This document shows, piece after piece, positions 53,334 to 61,402 of a stretch of 64,000 nt of DNA. Every line of letters starts with the position of its first letter. The first letter of the stretch is position 1. The notes beneath the pieces were generated by a model. The model was not told the DNA's origin. It made no database searches and saw only the letters and a program-made list of their open reading frames with translations. The position numbers and the translations under genes were made by a program. The stretch is from CAZQVA01 sp964596685 (GTDB lineage: Bacteria > Chlamydiota > Chlamydiia > Chlamydiales > VFKH01). The stretch covers positions 55,574 through 119,573 of the forward strand of contig CAZQVA010000002.1 in the NCBI GenBank assembly GCA_964596685.1, given 5' to 3'.

Positions 53334-54578
53334 TTAGGCGATTTTTTCGCCTTTGTGTTTGATCAGAGGGCGCGTTTTTTGTGTGACATTTTCAGCGCTA
53401 ATGACGACTTCTTCAATTGAAGGGTCTTGAGGAATTTCAAACATGAGATCCTGTAAGAGATCCTCTAAGATCATTCTTAAAGCACGTGCTCCCGTGCCTG
53501 CATCGATTGCGCGCTGAGCAACAGCTCGTAAGGCTTCTGCTTCGAAAACTAGCTTTACGCCTTCTTCCTCAAACATCCTTGAAAATTGTTTTACAACAGC
53601 ATTTTTAGGTTCTGTCAAGATTTTTACAAGGTCATCGACAACTAATTCATTGCAGTTAACGAGACAGTTAAAACGACCAACAAATTCGGGAATCATGCCA
53701 AATTGGACGAGATCTTCCGGTTCAACTTTGGAAAGTAATAAGCTTTTATCTTTCAAATCGAGCGCATGGGTATCTTTAGGTGAAAAACCCATGGTAGATT
53801 TTCCTAAACGTTTAGCAACGATCTTGTCTAGATGTACGAAGGCTCCGCCAACGATAAAAAGAATATTTTCCGTGTTGATGCGTATGTAATCTTGGTTGGG
53901 GTGTTTACGTCCACCTTTGGGAGGCACGTTAGCGATGGTTCCCTCGACGATTTTTAAGAGAGCTTGTTGGACTCCTTCACCTGAAACATCGCGCGTGATA
54001 GAGACATTAGCTGAAGTTTTGCCGATTTTATCAATTTCATCGACGTAAATGATCCCTTGTTCTGTGCGCCCGATATCATAATCCGCATTCTGATAAAGGC
54101 GTAGAATGATATTCTCGACGTCTTCACCGACATAACCCGCTTCTGTCAACGTTGTGGCATCTGCGATAGCAAAAGGTACATCGAGAATACGCGCTAAGGT
54201 TTTTGCAATGAGCGTCTTTCCAGAACCAGTAGGACCTAAAAGGAGCACATTGGATTTCCCATATTCTACATCGCCTGGTTGTGCAGAGTGTAGGGAGCGC
54301 AATCTTTTGTAGTGATTATATACGGCGACAGAGACAGTTTTTTTAGCCTTTTCCTGTCCAATGATATATTCATCAAGCTTGGCTTTGAGTTCATGGGGCT
54401 TGAGGAGTCGCAACTCTTTGCTGGAGGCTGGTTTTTTGTCGACAATATCTGTACACAGTCTAATACAGCGGTCACAGATGAAAACATTCGGTCCGGCAAT
54501 GAGTTTTTCGACAAGTTCTTCTGGTCGACCGCAAAAGGAGCATGCAGGGACATCTTTAGCAAAGGGGCGCTTGTTCAT
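53334..54578 (-). CDS. clpX: ATP-dependent Clp protease ATP-binding subunit ClpX
   Basis: The 414-residue protein has the N-terminal zinc-binding domain (CSFCGRPEE and CDRC), Walker A LLGPTGSGKTLIAKTLA, Walker B IIYVDEIDKIG and the IGF-like loop (MGFSPK). It unfolds substrates and feeds them to ClpP. It follows clpP by 13 bases on the same strand, as in chlamydiae (clpX-clpP2). Confidence 0.96.
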   Translation of the reverse strand: MNKRPFAKDVPACSFCGRPEELVEKLIAGPNVFICDRCIRLCTDIVDKKPASSKELRLLKPHELKAKLDEYIIGQEKAKKTVSVAVYNHYKRLRSLHSAQPGDVEYGKSNVLLLGPTGSGKTLIAKTLARILDVPFAIADATTLTEAGYVGEDVENIILRLYQNADYDIGRTEQGIIYVDEIDKIGKTSANVSITRDVSGEGVQQALLKIVEGTIANVPPKGGRKHPNQDYIRINTENILFIVGGAFVHLDKIVAKRLGKSTMGFSPKDTHALDLKDKSLLLSKVEPEDLVQFGMIPEFVGRFNCLVNCNELVVDDLVKILTEPKNAVVKQFSRMFEEEGVKLVFEAEALRAVAQRAIDAGTGARALRMILEDLLQDLMFEIPQDPSIEEVVISAENVTQKTRPLIKHKGEKIA

Positions 54579-54591
54579 CTTCTCTAAACTT

Positions 54592-55203
54592 TTAAGGGGA
54601 TTTTGTTTTTTTGGATGTTACTTCAAGATCTGCCAGACCATATGCAATTGCCTCTTGTGGGCTCATGAAGAAGTCTCTATCAGAATCAAGAAGAATTTTT
54701 TCAATAGACTGACCTGTCGATTCTGCTAAAATTTTAGCCAGTTGGCTCTTTAATTTCAAAATTTCCTCGGCCTGACGTGCAATATCTTCTGCTGTACCGG
54801 AGATTCCTCCCCATGGTTGGTGAATCATGACGCGGCTGTGGGGGAGTAAAAAGCGTTTTCCCTTAGTACCGGCAGCTAAAAGAAGGGCGCCCATTGAGGC
54901 GGCCTGCCCGATGCAATACGTGTTGATGTCGTAGTTCATAAATTGCATCGTATCATAGATGGCAAGACCAGCCGTAATATGTCCTCCTGGGGAATTGACA
55001 TAAATGCTAACATCTTTTTTAGAATCTTCTGTTTGCAGGAAAAGTAACTGCGCAATGACTGCATTAGCGACTTGATCGGTGATTTCTGTGCCGATCAGGA
55101 CGATGCGGTCCTTAAGCAGGCGCGAGTAGATGTCCATGGAGCGCTCGCCACGACCAGTATCCTCAATGACGTAGGGGACGAGAGAAGAGTAAAATTGAGC
55201 CAT
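54592..55203 (-). CDS. clpP: ATP-dependent Clp protease proteolytic subunit ClpP
   Basis: The 203-residue serine protease has the active-site Ser in GQAASMGALLLAAG, the His in PHSRVMIHQPWGG, and the Asp near ILLDSDRDFF. It forms the proteolytic heptamer rings with ClpX as partner. Its start is 145 bases from a large palindrome. The adjacency to clpX identifies it as the chlamydial ClpP2 type by order. Confidence 0.95.
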   Translation of the reverse strand: MAQFYSSLVPYVIEDTGRGERSMDIYSRLLKDRIVLIGTEITDQVANAVIAQLLFLQTEDSKKDVSIYVNSPGGHITAGLAIYDTMQFMNYDINTYCIGQAASMGALLLAAGTKGKRFLLPHSRVMIHQPWGGISGTAEDIARQAEEILKLKSQLAKILAESTGQSIEKILLDSDRDFFMSPQEAIAYGLADLEVTSKKTKSP

Positions 55204-55351
55204 AATAGAGCCTGTTTTTTTTCGTGTGTCTGTGACGATAGTACTCTAACTTGCTCTTTTTGAGCACGCGCTTATCGCGACAAAGCAGTTGTCTCTTTTT
55301 GTAAAAGCACGGTAGTGTAAATGGGTGGTTCACTTAATGGAGAGCTTGACT

Positions 55352-55519
55352 GTTATACCCATCCCACCTGAAGAATTGGTTTTAGGCCGAAGAGAAAGCT
55401 CCCGCGATCGCGCCAGAAAAAAACCCTCCATATTAGTAATATGAGGGGTTTTTTTTCTGACTCGAGCCCGGGGCTTTTTCTCGGTCTAAAACCAATTCTT
55501 CAGGTGGGATGGGTATAAC
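55352..55519. repeat. 168-bp near-perfect palindrome between clpP and nhaP
   Basis: The two outer arms begin GTTATACCCATCCCACC and run about 35 bases without mismatch through GAAGAATTGGTTTTAG, then with several differences to a central terminator-like hairpin at 55417-55456. Left and right arms are reverse complements of each other. The outer part of the arm is also present at 63853-63881, with two base changes. No clear target duplication was found at the ends. Confidence 0.85.
55417..55456. terminator. Bidirectional intrinsic terminator in the palindrome centre
   Basis: A7 precedes CCCTCCATATT and its partner AATATGAGGGG is followed by T8. It can work on both strands. It lies in the 5' region of two divergent genes, where a terminator is not expected. 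Confidence 0.7.
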
Positions 55520-55547
55520 TCTAAAGTCTAGCTCTAGAGGAGAGACG

Positions 55548-57140
55548 ATGGAACACCTTGCTTATTTGACTGTAGGGTTATTAATTGCGATCTTGTTCTG
55601 CGCAATTTTAGCCCGCCGTTTGCATGTGCCTTATCCGATTGCACTGCTCATTGGCGGCATTCTCGTGAGCTTTATCCCTGCTCTTCCCCATGTGCAATTG
55701 AATCCAGATCTTGTTTTCTTGACCATTCTGCCACCGATTCTTTTTGCGGGAGGCTATTTGATGCCCTTCCAGCTTTTTAAAAGGAATATCACGCCGATTT
55801 CTTTTCTTGCTTTAGGCTTGGTCGTTGCGACAACTGCTGCTGTTGCATGGGTTGGATATACATTATGGGATTTCCCAATAGCTTTAGGGTGCGTATTAGG
55901 TGCTATAGTTTCGCCTCCTGACGCAATTGCAGCAACTGCCATTATTCAAAGGTTGCGTGTGAACACACAAGTGGCAACGATTATCGAAGGTGAAAGTTTG
56001 GTGAATGATGCTTCAGCACTGACTATTTACCGCTTGGCCCTTGCAACGCTAATTATGCATCAATTTTCCATTGTTGAGAGTCTTGTCGCCTTTATAGCGA
56101 TTTGTGGAGGTGGTATTGCGATCGGCTGGTTAGCAGCATTCTTAGCTTTGCGCACCATTCGCAAATTAGATGAACCTACTTTAACGATTGCTGGCTCTAT
56201 TGTACTGCCTTATTTAACTTATATTGTTGCCGATTCATTGGGATTGTCTGGTGTTTTAGCCACAGTGACGGCTGGCTTATATGCTGGAAGACATATGACT
56301 AAGGCGGTATCTCCTTTAGTGCGCATTGAAGCAATGGCCGTGTGGCGCATCATTGTCTTTTTGTTGAATGGCGTGGCATTTATTTTGATCGGTTTACAGC
56401 TGCCGATGATTTTACATGACCTGAGAATATATTCTTGGCACACTTTAATGACTTATGCCATCGTTCTCAATGGTGTGCTGATTCTTGTGCGCTTTTTATG
56501 GGTGTTTATTGCCATGGATTGGCCAAAATTTCTATCTGCGCGATGGAAGAGAAGTATGAGTGCATTAAACTGGCGAAGTAGTTTGTTGATCGGATGGTGT
56601 GGTATGCGCGGTGTAGTCTCTTTGGCAGCTGCACTTGCATTGCCATTCACACTTGAAACTGTACCTTTTCCACATCGAAGCCTTATAATTTTTCTAACCT
56701 TTTCAGTGATTTGTGTTTCTTTGCTCGTGCAGGGGGTGACCTTGCCTTTATGGATAAGGAAATTGAAATTAGGGGAGGCAATCGATTCGATAGAACATGA
56801 GGCAACGTTTCGAGCGCGTACGGCTAAAGCTGCATTATCGCGATTGGATGAATTGACAAACTCTCAACCTATTGACCCGATTACCTTAGGTCAATTGCGC
56901 GCACGTTACGAGCGTAAAGCAGCTTGGGCAGAAAAAATACAGCAGAAACAAATTCACTGGAAAGCCCTTTCAGAGGATTCGCAGGTGGAATTAGATCTGT
57001 TGCGTACGGAACGTGACGTCATTTTAGACGCTAAAGATAAAGAAGAGATGTCTGAAGAGACCTCTCGCGCCTTATTAAATGAATTGGATTTTGAAGCAGC
57101 GCGCATTTATGAGCGCTCGCAGCGTACATATACCGAATAA
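55548..57140 (+). CDS. NhaP-type Na+/H+ antiporter (CPA1 family)
   Basis: ATG 55548 with GAGGAGA nearby is chosen over 55509, which lies inside the palindrome. The 530-residue protein has about 12 membrane segments with the antiporter core ILGAIVSPPDAIAATAI and EGESLVNDASALTIYR (Asp-Asn pair) and GMRGVVSLAAALALP. A cytosolic charged tail of about 100 residues follows. It exchanges Na+ or K+ for H+ across the inner membrane. A DASS transporter gene follows 14 bases downstream. Confidence 0.9.
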   Translation: MEHLAYLTVGLLIAILFCAILARRLHVPYPIALLIGGILVSFIPALPHVQLNPDLVFLTILPPILFAGGYLMPFQLFKRNITPISFLALGLVVATTAAVAWVGYTLWDFPIALGCVLGAIVSPPDAIAATAIIQRLRVNTQVATIIEGESLVNDASALTIYRLALATLIMHQFSIVESLVAFIAICGGGIAIGWLAAFLALRTIRKLDEPTLTIAGSIVLPYLTYIVADSLGLSGVLATVTAGLYAGRHMTKAVSPLVRIEAMAVWRIIVFLLNGVAFILIGLQLPMILHDLRIYSWHTLMTYAIVLNGVLILVRFLWVFIAMDWPKFLSARWKRSMSALNWRSSLLIGWCGMRGVVSLAAALALPFTLETVPFPHRSLIIFLTFSVICVSLLVQGVTLPLWIRKLKLGEAIDSIEHEATFRARTAKAALSRLDELTNSQPIDPITLGQLRARYERKAAWAEKIQQKQIHWKALSEDSQVELDLLRTERDVILDAKDKEEMSEETSRALLNELDFEAARIYERSQRTYTE

Positions 57141-57154
57141 ATCAAGGAATTGAT

Positions 57155-58555
57155 GTGAAGAGTTGGAATGCATTTGCCATCTGCTTGGCATTAGGAATAG
57201 GAATCTGGTGGATTCCTCAACCCGAAGGGGTTTCACCACAGGCGTGGCATCTCTTGGCGATTTTTGTCGCTACAATTTTTGGAATTATTTTAAAGCCATT
57301 CCCCATGGGGGTTGTTGCTTTATTGGGCTTGTTGGCCGCACAGTTGACAGGTACTCTAACATTTGCTCAAGGATTTAGTGGCTTCTCCTCCGATGTTGTA
57401 TGGCTTGTTGTCTTAGCCTTTTTCATCGCAAGGGGAATTATCAGCACGGGTTTAGGAATGCGCGTGGCTTATGTATTCATGCGCCTTTTTGGTAGACATA
57501 CCCTTGGGCTCGGTTACGGTTTGGCTCTCACTGAATTATTGATTGCTCCTGCCGTACCCAGTGTCACAGCCAGAGCAGGGGGGATTATCTATCCTATATT
57601 GCGTAGTTTGGCTCAAGCGCTAGGCAGTGATCCTGCAAAAAATACCAGTGGTTTAGTAGGAGCCTTTTTAACGCAAAATGCTTTTCAAACCACATGTATT
57701 ACGAGTGCCATGTTTTTAACTGCAATGGCAGGTAATCCACTAGCAGCAGAAATGGCAGCGGCTTCTGGTGTGACAATTACCTGGGGTGGCTGGGCTCTTG
57801 CAGCACTTGTGCCAGGGTTTTTGGCACTCATTATTGTGCCCTATGTTATTTATAAACTAACTCGACCAGAAATGAAGCATACGCCTCATGCGCCAGCTTT
57901 GGCCAAGCAGAAACTACAAGAAATGGGGCCGATTGGGCGCGCTGAATGGATTATGATTGGCACGTTTGCATTATTGCTGTTTCTATGGATTTTTGGTGGA
58001 GCTTGGGGTATTAAGCCTGCGATCACTGCTTTGATCGGTCTAGTTATTTTGATGCTGACTAATGTGCTCCCCTGGAAAGAAGTTCTCAAAGAAGAGGGGG
58101 CATGGGATATTCTGATGTGGTTCTCTGTGCTTGTTGTGATGGCTAATTTCCTCAATCAATTTGGATTGATTAGCTGGTTCAGTCAACTCATTGTGACCTA
58201 TGTCGGTGGTTTGAATTGGATGGTGGCTTTTGGAGTCCTGTCGTTGATTTATTTTTATTCCCATTACTTTTTTGCAAGCAATGTGGCACATATCGGTGCG
58301 ATGTACCCTGCTTTTCTCATTGTTGCCGTGGCAATTGGGGCTCCACCCATGATTGCAGCTCTAGTACTTGGGTTCTTCAGCAGTCTTTTTGGTGGCATTA
58401 CTCACTATGGATGTGGTCCTGCGCCTATTTTATTTGGAGCTGGATATGTGAGCGTGGCAAGTTGGTGGAAGGTCGGTTTCATCACCAGTGTAATTAATTT
58501 AATCATTTGGCTTGGAGTAGGAGGAATTTGGTGGAAACTTCTAGGGATGTGGTGA
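57155..58555 (+). CDS. DASS-family dicarboxylate/anion:Na+ symporter (SodiT-like)
   Basis: The 466-residue protein has around 12 membrane segments and the DASS blocks LVVLAFFIARGIISTGLG, LLIAPAVPSVTARAGGIIYPI and FFASNVAHIGAMYPAFL. It resembles plastid 2-oxoglutarate/malate translocators and the chlamydial homologue. GTG 57155 is preceded by AAGGA. It is likely to take up host dicarboxylates. It is 14 bases behind the antiporter gene, which suggests coupling with the Na+ gradient. Confidence 0.9.
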   Translation: MKSWNAFAICLALGIGIWWIPQPEGVSPQAWHLLAIFVATIFGIILKPFPMGVVALLGLLAAQLTGTLTFAQGFSGFSSDVVWLVVLAFFIARGIISTGLGMRVAYVFMRLFGRHTLGLGYGLALTELLIAPAVPSVTARAGGIIYPILRSLAQALGSDPAKNTSGLVGAFLTQNAFQTTCITSAMFLTAMAGNPLAAEMAAASGVTITWGGWALAALVPGFLALIIVPYVIYKLTRPEMKHTPHAPALAKQKLQEMGPIGRAEWIMIGTFALLLFLWIFGGAWGIKPAITALIGLVILMLTNVLPWKEVLKEEGAWDILMWFSVLVVMANFLNQFGLISWFSQLIVTYVGGLNWMVAFGVLSLIYFYSHYFFASNVAHIGAMYPAFLIVAVAIGAPPMIAALVLGFFSSLFGGITHYGCGPAPILFGAGYVSVASWWKVGFITSVINLIIWLGVGGIWWKLLGMW

Positions 58556-58600
58556 TATTATTAAAATAAAACTAATATCGAACTTTAAATAGGAAATGAT

Positions 58601-59677
58601 ATGCGAGTAAGAGGGGAGCCTTCACAACCTGTTCCGCCTAGTGCTAGGCAAGATGCTCATGATCCAGCAAGAGCGCCAAAGATTGATGAGGCAGATGCTC
58701 TTACTTGCGCACTTGCTCGTGTCGCTTTACCTTCACAACCTTCGGCGCCTGCTTCTGCCCCTTTACAAAAAAGGGCAACAAAACAGGTGCCTAAAAAAGG
58801 TGAACACAGCAGATTTTCATCACTGGGGACCTCGGTAAGAGACAGCGGACGTAAAAGGGTTCCTCTCACCCCGAAAATAACTAGAGCGATTGTTAGGATG
58901 GACGGTCAAACCAGTGTTCCAATACAGTCTTTGCCTTCACATTTGATGACTGCGGTTGTTGAAGTGAATGCCGCTCTATCATCGAGCAAGCACGGAGGTG
59001 ATTTGTTATGGCATGGGCATACTCTACATTGTGAGGCTATCCCAGGTGCAAGAGGTCACAGGTCAGCTTTGTATGGGGTTTCTTCAAATGAAATGCTTGT
59101 TCCTGGTCGCAACAATGACTCCTTGTGTGTGAAGGCACTTCACGGTGATTGTATCAAGGCAAATTGGCGCTCGATTGAAGAGTATATGACAAAGAGTATG
59201 GAGCAGTATGCCTGCTGTGTTGTAAACCACTTGCCTGTTGCAGCCTTGTATAACAATCCTACAAGTGAGGGTTTCTTTCTTGTGGAATATTTGCCCACCG
59301 TTATTGATCCTGTTTTGCTGTGGCCTCCTGAAAAGTCCTTTCTTGAGCTGACTTTGGAGCAGCAATATGTGTTGAATCAGCTGAAGAGATTTTTCGATTT
59401 TGCTTTGAATACTCTTAATTGTTTTGATTGCTCGGTCAGGAAATTCGGTCTCACGAATGATGGAGAATTGAAGTTGCTGGGTATGGGGAGTGAGTTTAAG
59501 TCAGCTGATACATTAAGGCATAAGAAGGATCCTGAATCAAGCAGAGATATGCATTTGGTAGCGGCGCTGAGATCCTGGTCGCAGCACAACCCCCAAGTAT
59601 TGGATTATCTTTGCTCGAGCCGATCTTTTGCTGCCCATTCTCCTATTGCTGAGCTTGCTGCTGAGTTAAAGCGCTAG
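58601..59677 (+). CDS. Kinase-like protein with degenerate catalytic loop, effector candidate
   Basis: The 358-residue protein begins with a Pro/Ala-rich, likely disordered 100 residues, followed by a globular part. In it, LKRFFDFALNTLNCFDCSVRKFGLTNDGELKLLGMG (272-296) has the shape of the HxDxKxxN...DFG region of protein kinases, but the HRD Asp and DFG Asp are not at the normal positions. A pseudokinase or a divergent kinase is possible. It has no signal peptide. It follows the DASS gene by 45 bases. The call is by eye; unrelated folds cannot be excluded. Confidence 0.45.
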   Translation: MRVRGEPSQPVPPSARQDAHDPARAPKIDEADALTCALARVALPSQPSAPASAPLQKRATKQVPKKGEHSRFSSLGTSVRDSGRKRVPLTPKITRAIVRMDGQTSVPIQSLPSHLMTAVVEVNAALSSSKHGGDLLWHGHTLHCEAIPGARGHRSALYGVSSNEMLVPGRNNDSLCVKALHGDCIKANWRSIEEYMTKSMEQYACCVVNHLPVAALYNNPTSEGFFLVEYLPTVIDPVLLWPPEKSFLELTLEQQYVLNQLKRFFDFALNTLNCFDCSVRKFGLTNDGELKLLGMGSEFKSADTLRHKKDPESSRDMHLVAALRSWSQHNPQVLDYLCSSRSFAAHSPIAELAAELKR

Positions 59678-59713
59678 TAAGAACTTTTGAGGCTCTAAAG
59701 TCTAATAGTGAGG

Positions 59714-59917
59714 TCAATACGGGCTACATCCACAGGCATAGGGCTGTAGAATCCAGCATGGAGCGCATGGTTGTGGATAGGGATTGCAGGGAGGGGCGCA
59801 GGGTCTTGTATAATAGTGGCAATCTGTCGGACAGTTGTTGCAGCAAGTGCAACTGGATAATGTACTCATCACACATGCTAAGACAAGAGCAAGTGTGCTA
59901 AACTTTAAGATCAACAC
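59714..59917 (-). CDS. Small cysteine-rich lipoprotein (OmcA-like) 1
   Basis: GTG 59917 follows AGGAGG by five bases. The 67-residue product has a signal with lipobox LSSC at Cys23 and 12 cysteines, 11 of them after residue 22. The rest is rich in Pro, with PCAPPC, PQPCAPC and CGCSPY. It recalls the chlamydial cysteine-rich lipoprotein OmcA, which cross-links the envelope by disulfides, though the sequence itself is not conserved enough for orthology. A terminator lies on its upstream side. Confidence 0.72.
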   Translation of the reverse strand: MLILKFSTLALVLACVMSTLSSCTCCNNCPTDCHYYTRPCAPPCNPYPQPCAPCWILQPYACGCSPY

Positions 59918-59943
59918 ATTTTCCTCCTACGATAAAAACGAAA

Positions 59944-59978
59944 TCGCTTTCCCTAAGGAAACTCCTTGGAGAAAGCGA
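59944..59978 (-). terminator. Strong intrinsic terminator after cysteine-rich lipoprotein 2
   Basis: TCGCTTTC (59944-59951) and GAAAGCGA (59971-59978) form an eight-bp stem extended by about seven further pairs. On the minus strand the stem is followed by TTTCGTTTTT-like sequence. Confidence 0.75.
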
Positions 59979-59999
59979 CAGCAACCTGCTAATTGTTGA

Positions 60000-60287
60000 T
60001 TAGTAGCAAGTGTAGGGTTGTGGTGCGCAAGGATCACAAACTGGTGCTGGAGCACATGGCTGGTAGCATGGCTGTGGGCATACAGGTGCTGGAGCACATG
60101 GTTGGTAGCATGGTTGTGGGCATGGGTTACAGGCTGGAGCACATGGTTGTGGGCAGCAGTTGTAATCACATGGGTTTGTGTAACAGCAGTTGTTTGGTGT
60201 GCCACAGCAGCCACTACAAGCTGTTGCGAATAGGCTCAATGCGCCAACTACAGCAGCAAGAGCGAAAGATGCGAGTGCTTTTTTCAT
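60000..60287 (-). CDS. Small cysteine-rich lipoprotein (OmcA-like) 2
   Basis: AAGGAG precedes the ATG by eight bases. The 95-residue product has a signal with a lipobox-like ATAC (Cys24) and 19 cysteines. A tandem repeat of 14 residues, CPQPCYQPCAPAPV, occurs twice in the C-terminal half. It probably forms disulfide cross-links in the outer envelope like OmcA or OmcB. It is the upstream neighbour of lipoprotein 1 but has its own terminator. The antisense open frames over it are artefacts of the Cys/Pro codons. Confidence 0.75.
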   Translation of the reverse strand: MKKALASFALAAVVGALSLFATACSGCCGTPNNCCYTNPCDYNCCPQPCAPACNPCPQPCYQPCAPAPVCPQPCYQPCAPAPVCDPCAPQPYTCY

Positions 60288-60321
60288 GAAAAAAACTCCT
60301 TAAATATTCTAAAAATATCTA

Positions 60322-60347
60322 CCCGTTGCCCACTATTGAACAACGGG
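60322..60347 (-). terminator. Intrinsic terminator after the YwqK-repeat gene
   Basis: CCCGTTG (60322-60328) pairs with CAACGGG (60341-60347); on the minus strand a T-rich run (ATATTTTTAG) follows. It also lies 35 bases upstream of lipoprotein 2 and could act as an attenuator in its leader. Confidence 0.6.
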
Positions 60348-60442
60348 AGGACCATGCATTTTGATGCACAGTAACGATATTTTTATCTATAATATATCTT
60401 AAGATAAAAGAGCCAGAGAATTTTTGCAAAGCTTCGATTCTC

Positions 60443-61402
60443 TTATGATCTTCTGCCTCCTGTAAATATATCAAAGGTAGTTTTGTTGACTTTTCTTCCG
60501 TTGAAATACCACTGAGTATAGCCATTATCGTCGACATACATAGTAGAAGGTCCATGACGTAAGCCTTCTTTCCAGTGAATTTCTTGTACGACGGACTGAT
60601 CTTCCTGGAAAATTCTTTCCACGCCGTGCTTCTTATTGTTTTTATAGGCAACGCGTGCGATAGGCTCTCCATTGTGGAAGTGGGTAGTTAGGCCTTCTTG
60701 TTTGCCGTTACGCCATGTTTCAATAGAAAGTGGCACGCCTCCTACATCATAAATTTTGCGTTCGCCATGCAATTGGCCGTTACTGAAGGAAGCTAGCTCC
60801 TTGGGTTCACCATTTGTATGATAGGCTGTGTGCTGTACCAGAGTTCCATTTTGATAGCTTTCGCGGCGTTGTAAAAGGCCGGCATGGTCGCGTATTACAC
60901 GCTCGCCATTTCCCCTATCAATCGATCCCTCTTGCAAACGATTGCTATCGAAATATTGGGCTGATTGTAGTGTGTTGTTCTGGTAACTTTCTTGCGAACG
61001 CAAAGAGCCATCGCGATACCACTCTTTAATGGTGACACTGTTATTCGGTCCATACTGCTCTGAATGCGCATTGCGACCAGAGGGGTAATGAGAGATGTGT
61101 TCGACGAGCTCACCTTGACGATGAACGAAAGTAGTTTGTGGCGTTGAACGATTAGGAAACGAGTGAGTGGTTGCGCCGTGGAGTTTACCATTGAGGTAAT
61201 TTTCGGTAATGACGACGCCACTGTTCATTACTTTAACGATTTGCCCGTGTTGGCCATGTTGATTCCATGTCTTTTGGTCAACAGGACCTACGTACTTCGC
61301 AATATAAGTTTCTGTAACGACTCGGCTCTTCGGTGGTTTTGTGTTTTGAGCACATAGTGTACTCGCAAGTGCGAGTGTGGTGATACAAATCCAATATTTC
61401 AC
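60443..61402 (-). CDS. Exported YwqK/MORN_2-repeat protein (CT474-like)
   Basis: The 319-residue protein has a signal peptide (MKYWICITTLALASTLCAQ) and many repeats of the MORN_2/YwqK type: ENYLNGKLHGATTHSF, ESYQNGTLVQHTAYHTNGE, SFSNGQLHGERKIYD, TWRNGKQEGLTTHFHNGE and AYKNNKKHGVERIF. It overlaps the end of pheT by four bases, and in C. trachomatis CT474 and pheT (CT475) are likewise adjacent. Role unknown; probably periplasmic. Confidence 0.8.
   Translation of the reverse strand: MKYWICITTLALASTLCAQNTKPPKSRVVTETYIAKYVGPVDQKTWNQHGQHGQIVKVMNSGVVITENYLNGKLHGATTHSFPNRSTPQTTFVHRQGELVEHISHYPSGRNAHSEQYGPNNSVTIKEWYRDGSLRSQESYQNNTLQSAQYFDSNRLQEGSIDRGNGERVIRDHAGLLQRRESYQNGTLVQHTAYHTNGEPKELASFSNGQLHGERKIYDVGGVPLSIETWRNGKQEGLTTHFHNGEPIARVAYKNNKKHGVERIFQEDQSVVQEIHWKEGLRHGPSTMYVDDNGYTQWYFNGRKVNKTTFDIFTGGRRS

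Noticed and set aside
59927..60289. Long frames on both strands over cysteine-rich lipoprotein 2 (Trp-rich and His-rich readings)
   Set aside because: They mirror the repeated TGC/CCA codons of the real gene and lack ribosome sites; only the frame with signal and lipobox is credible.
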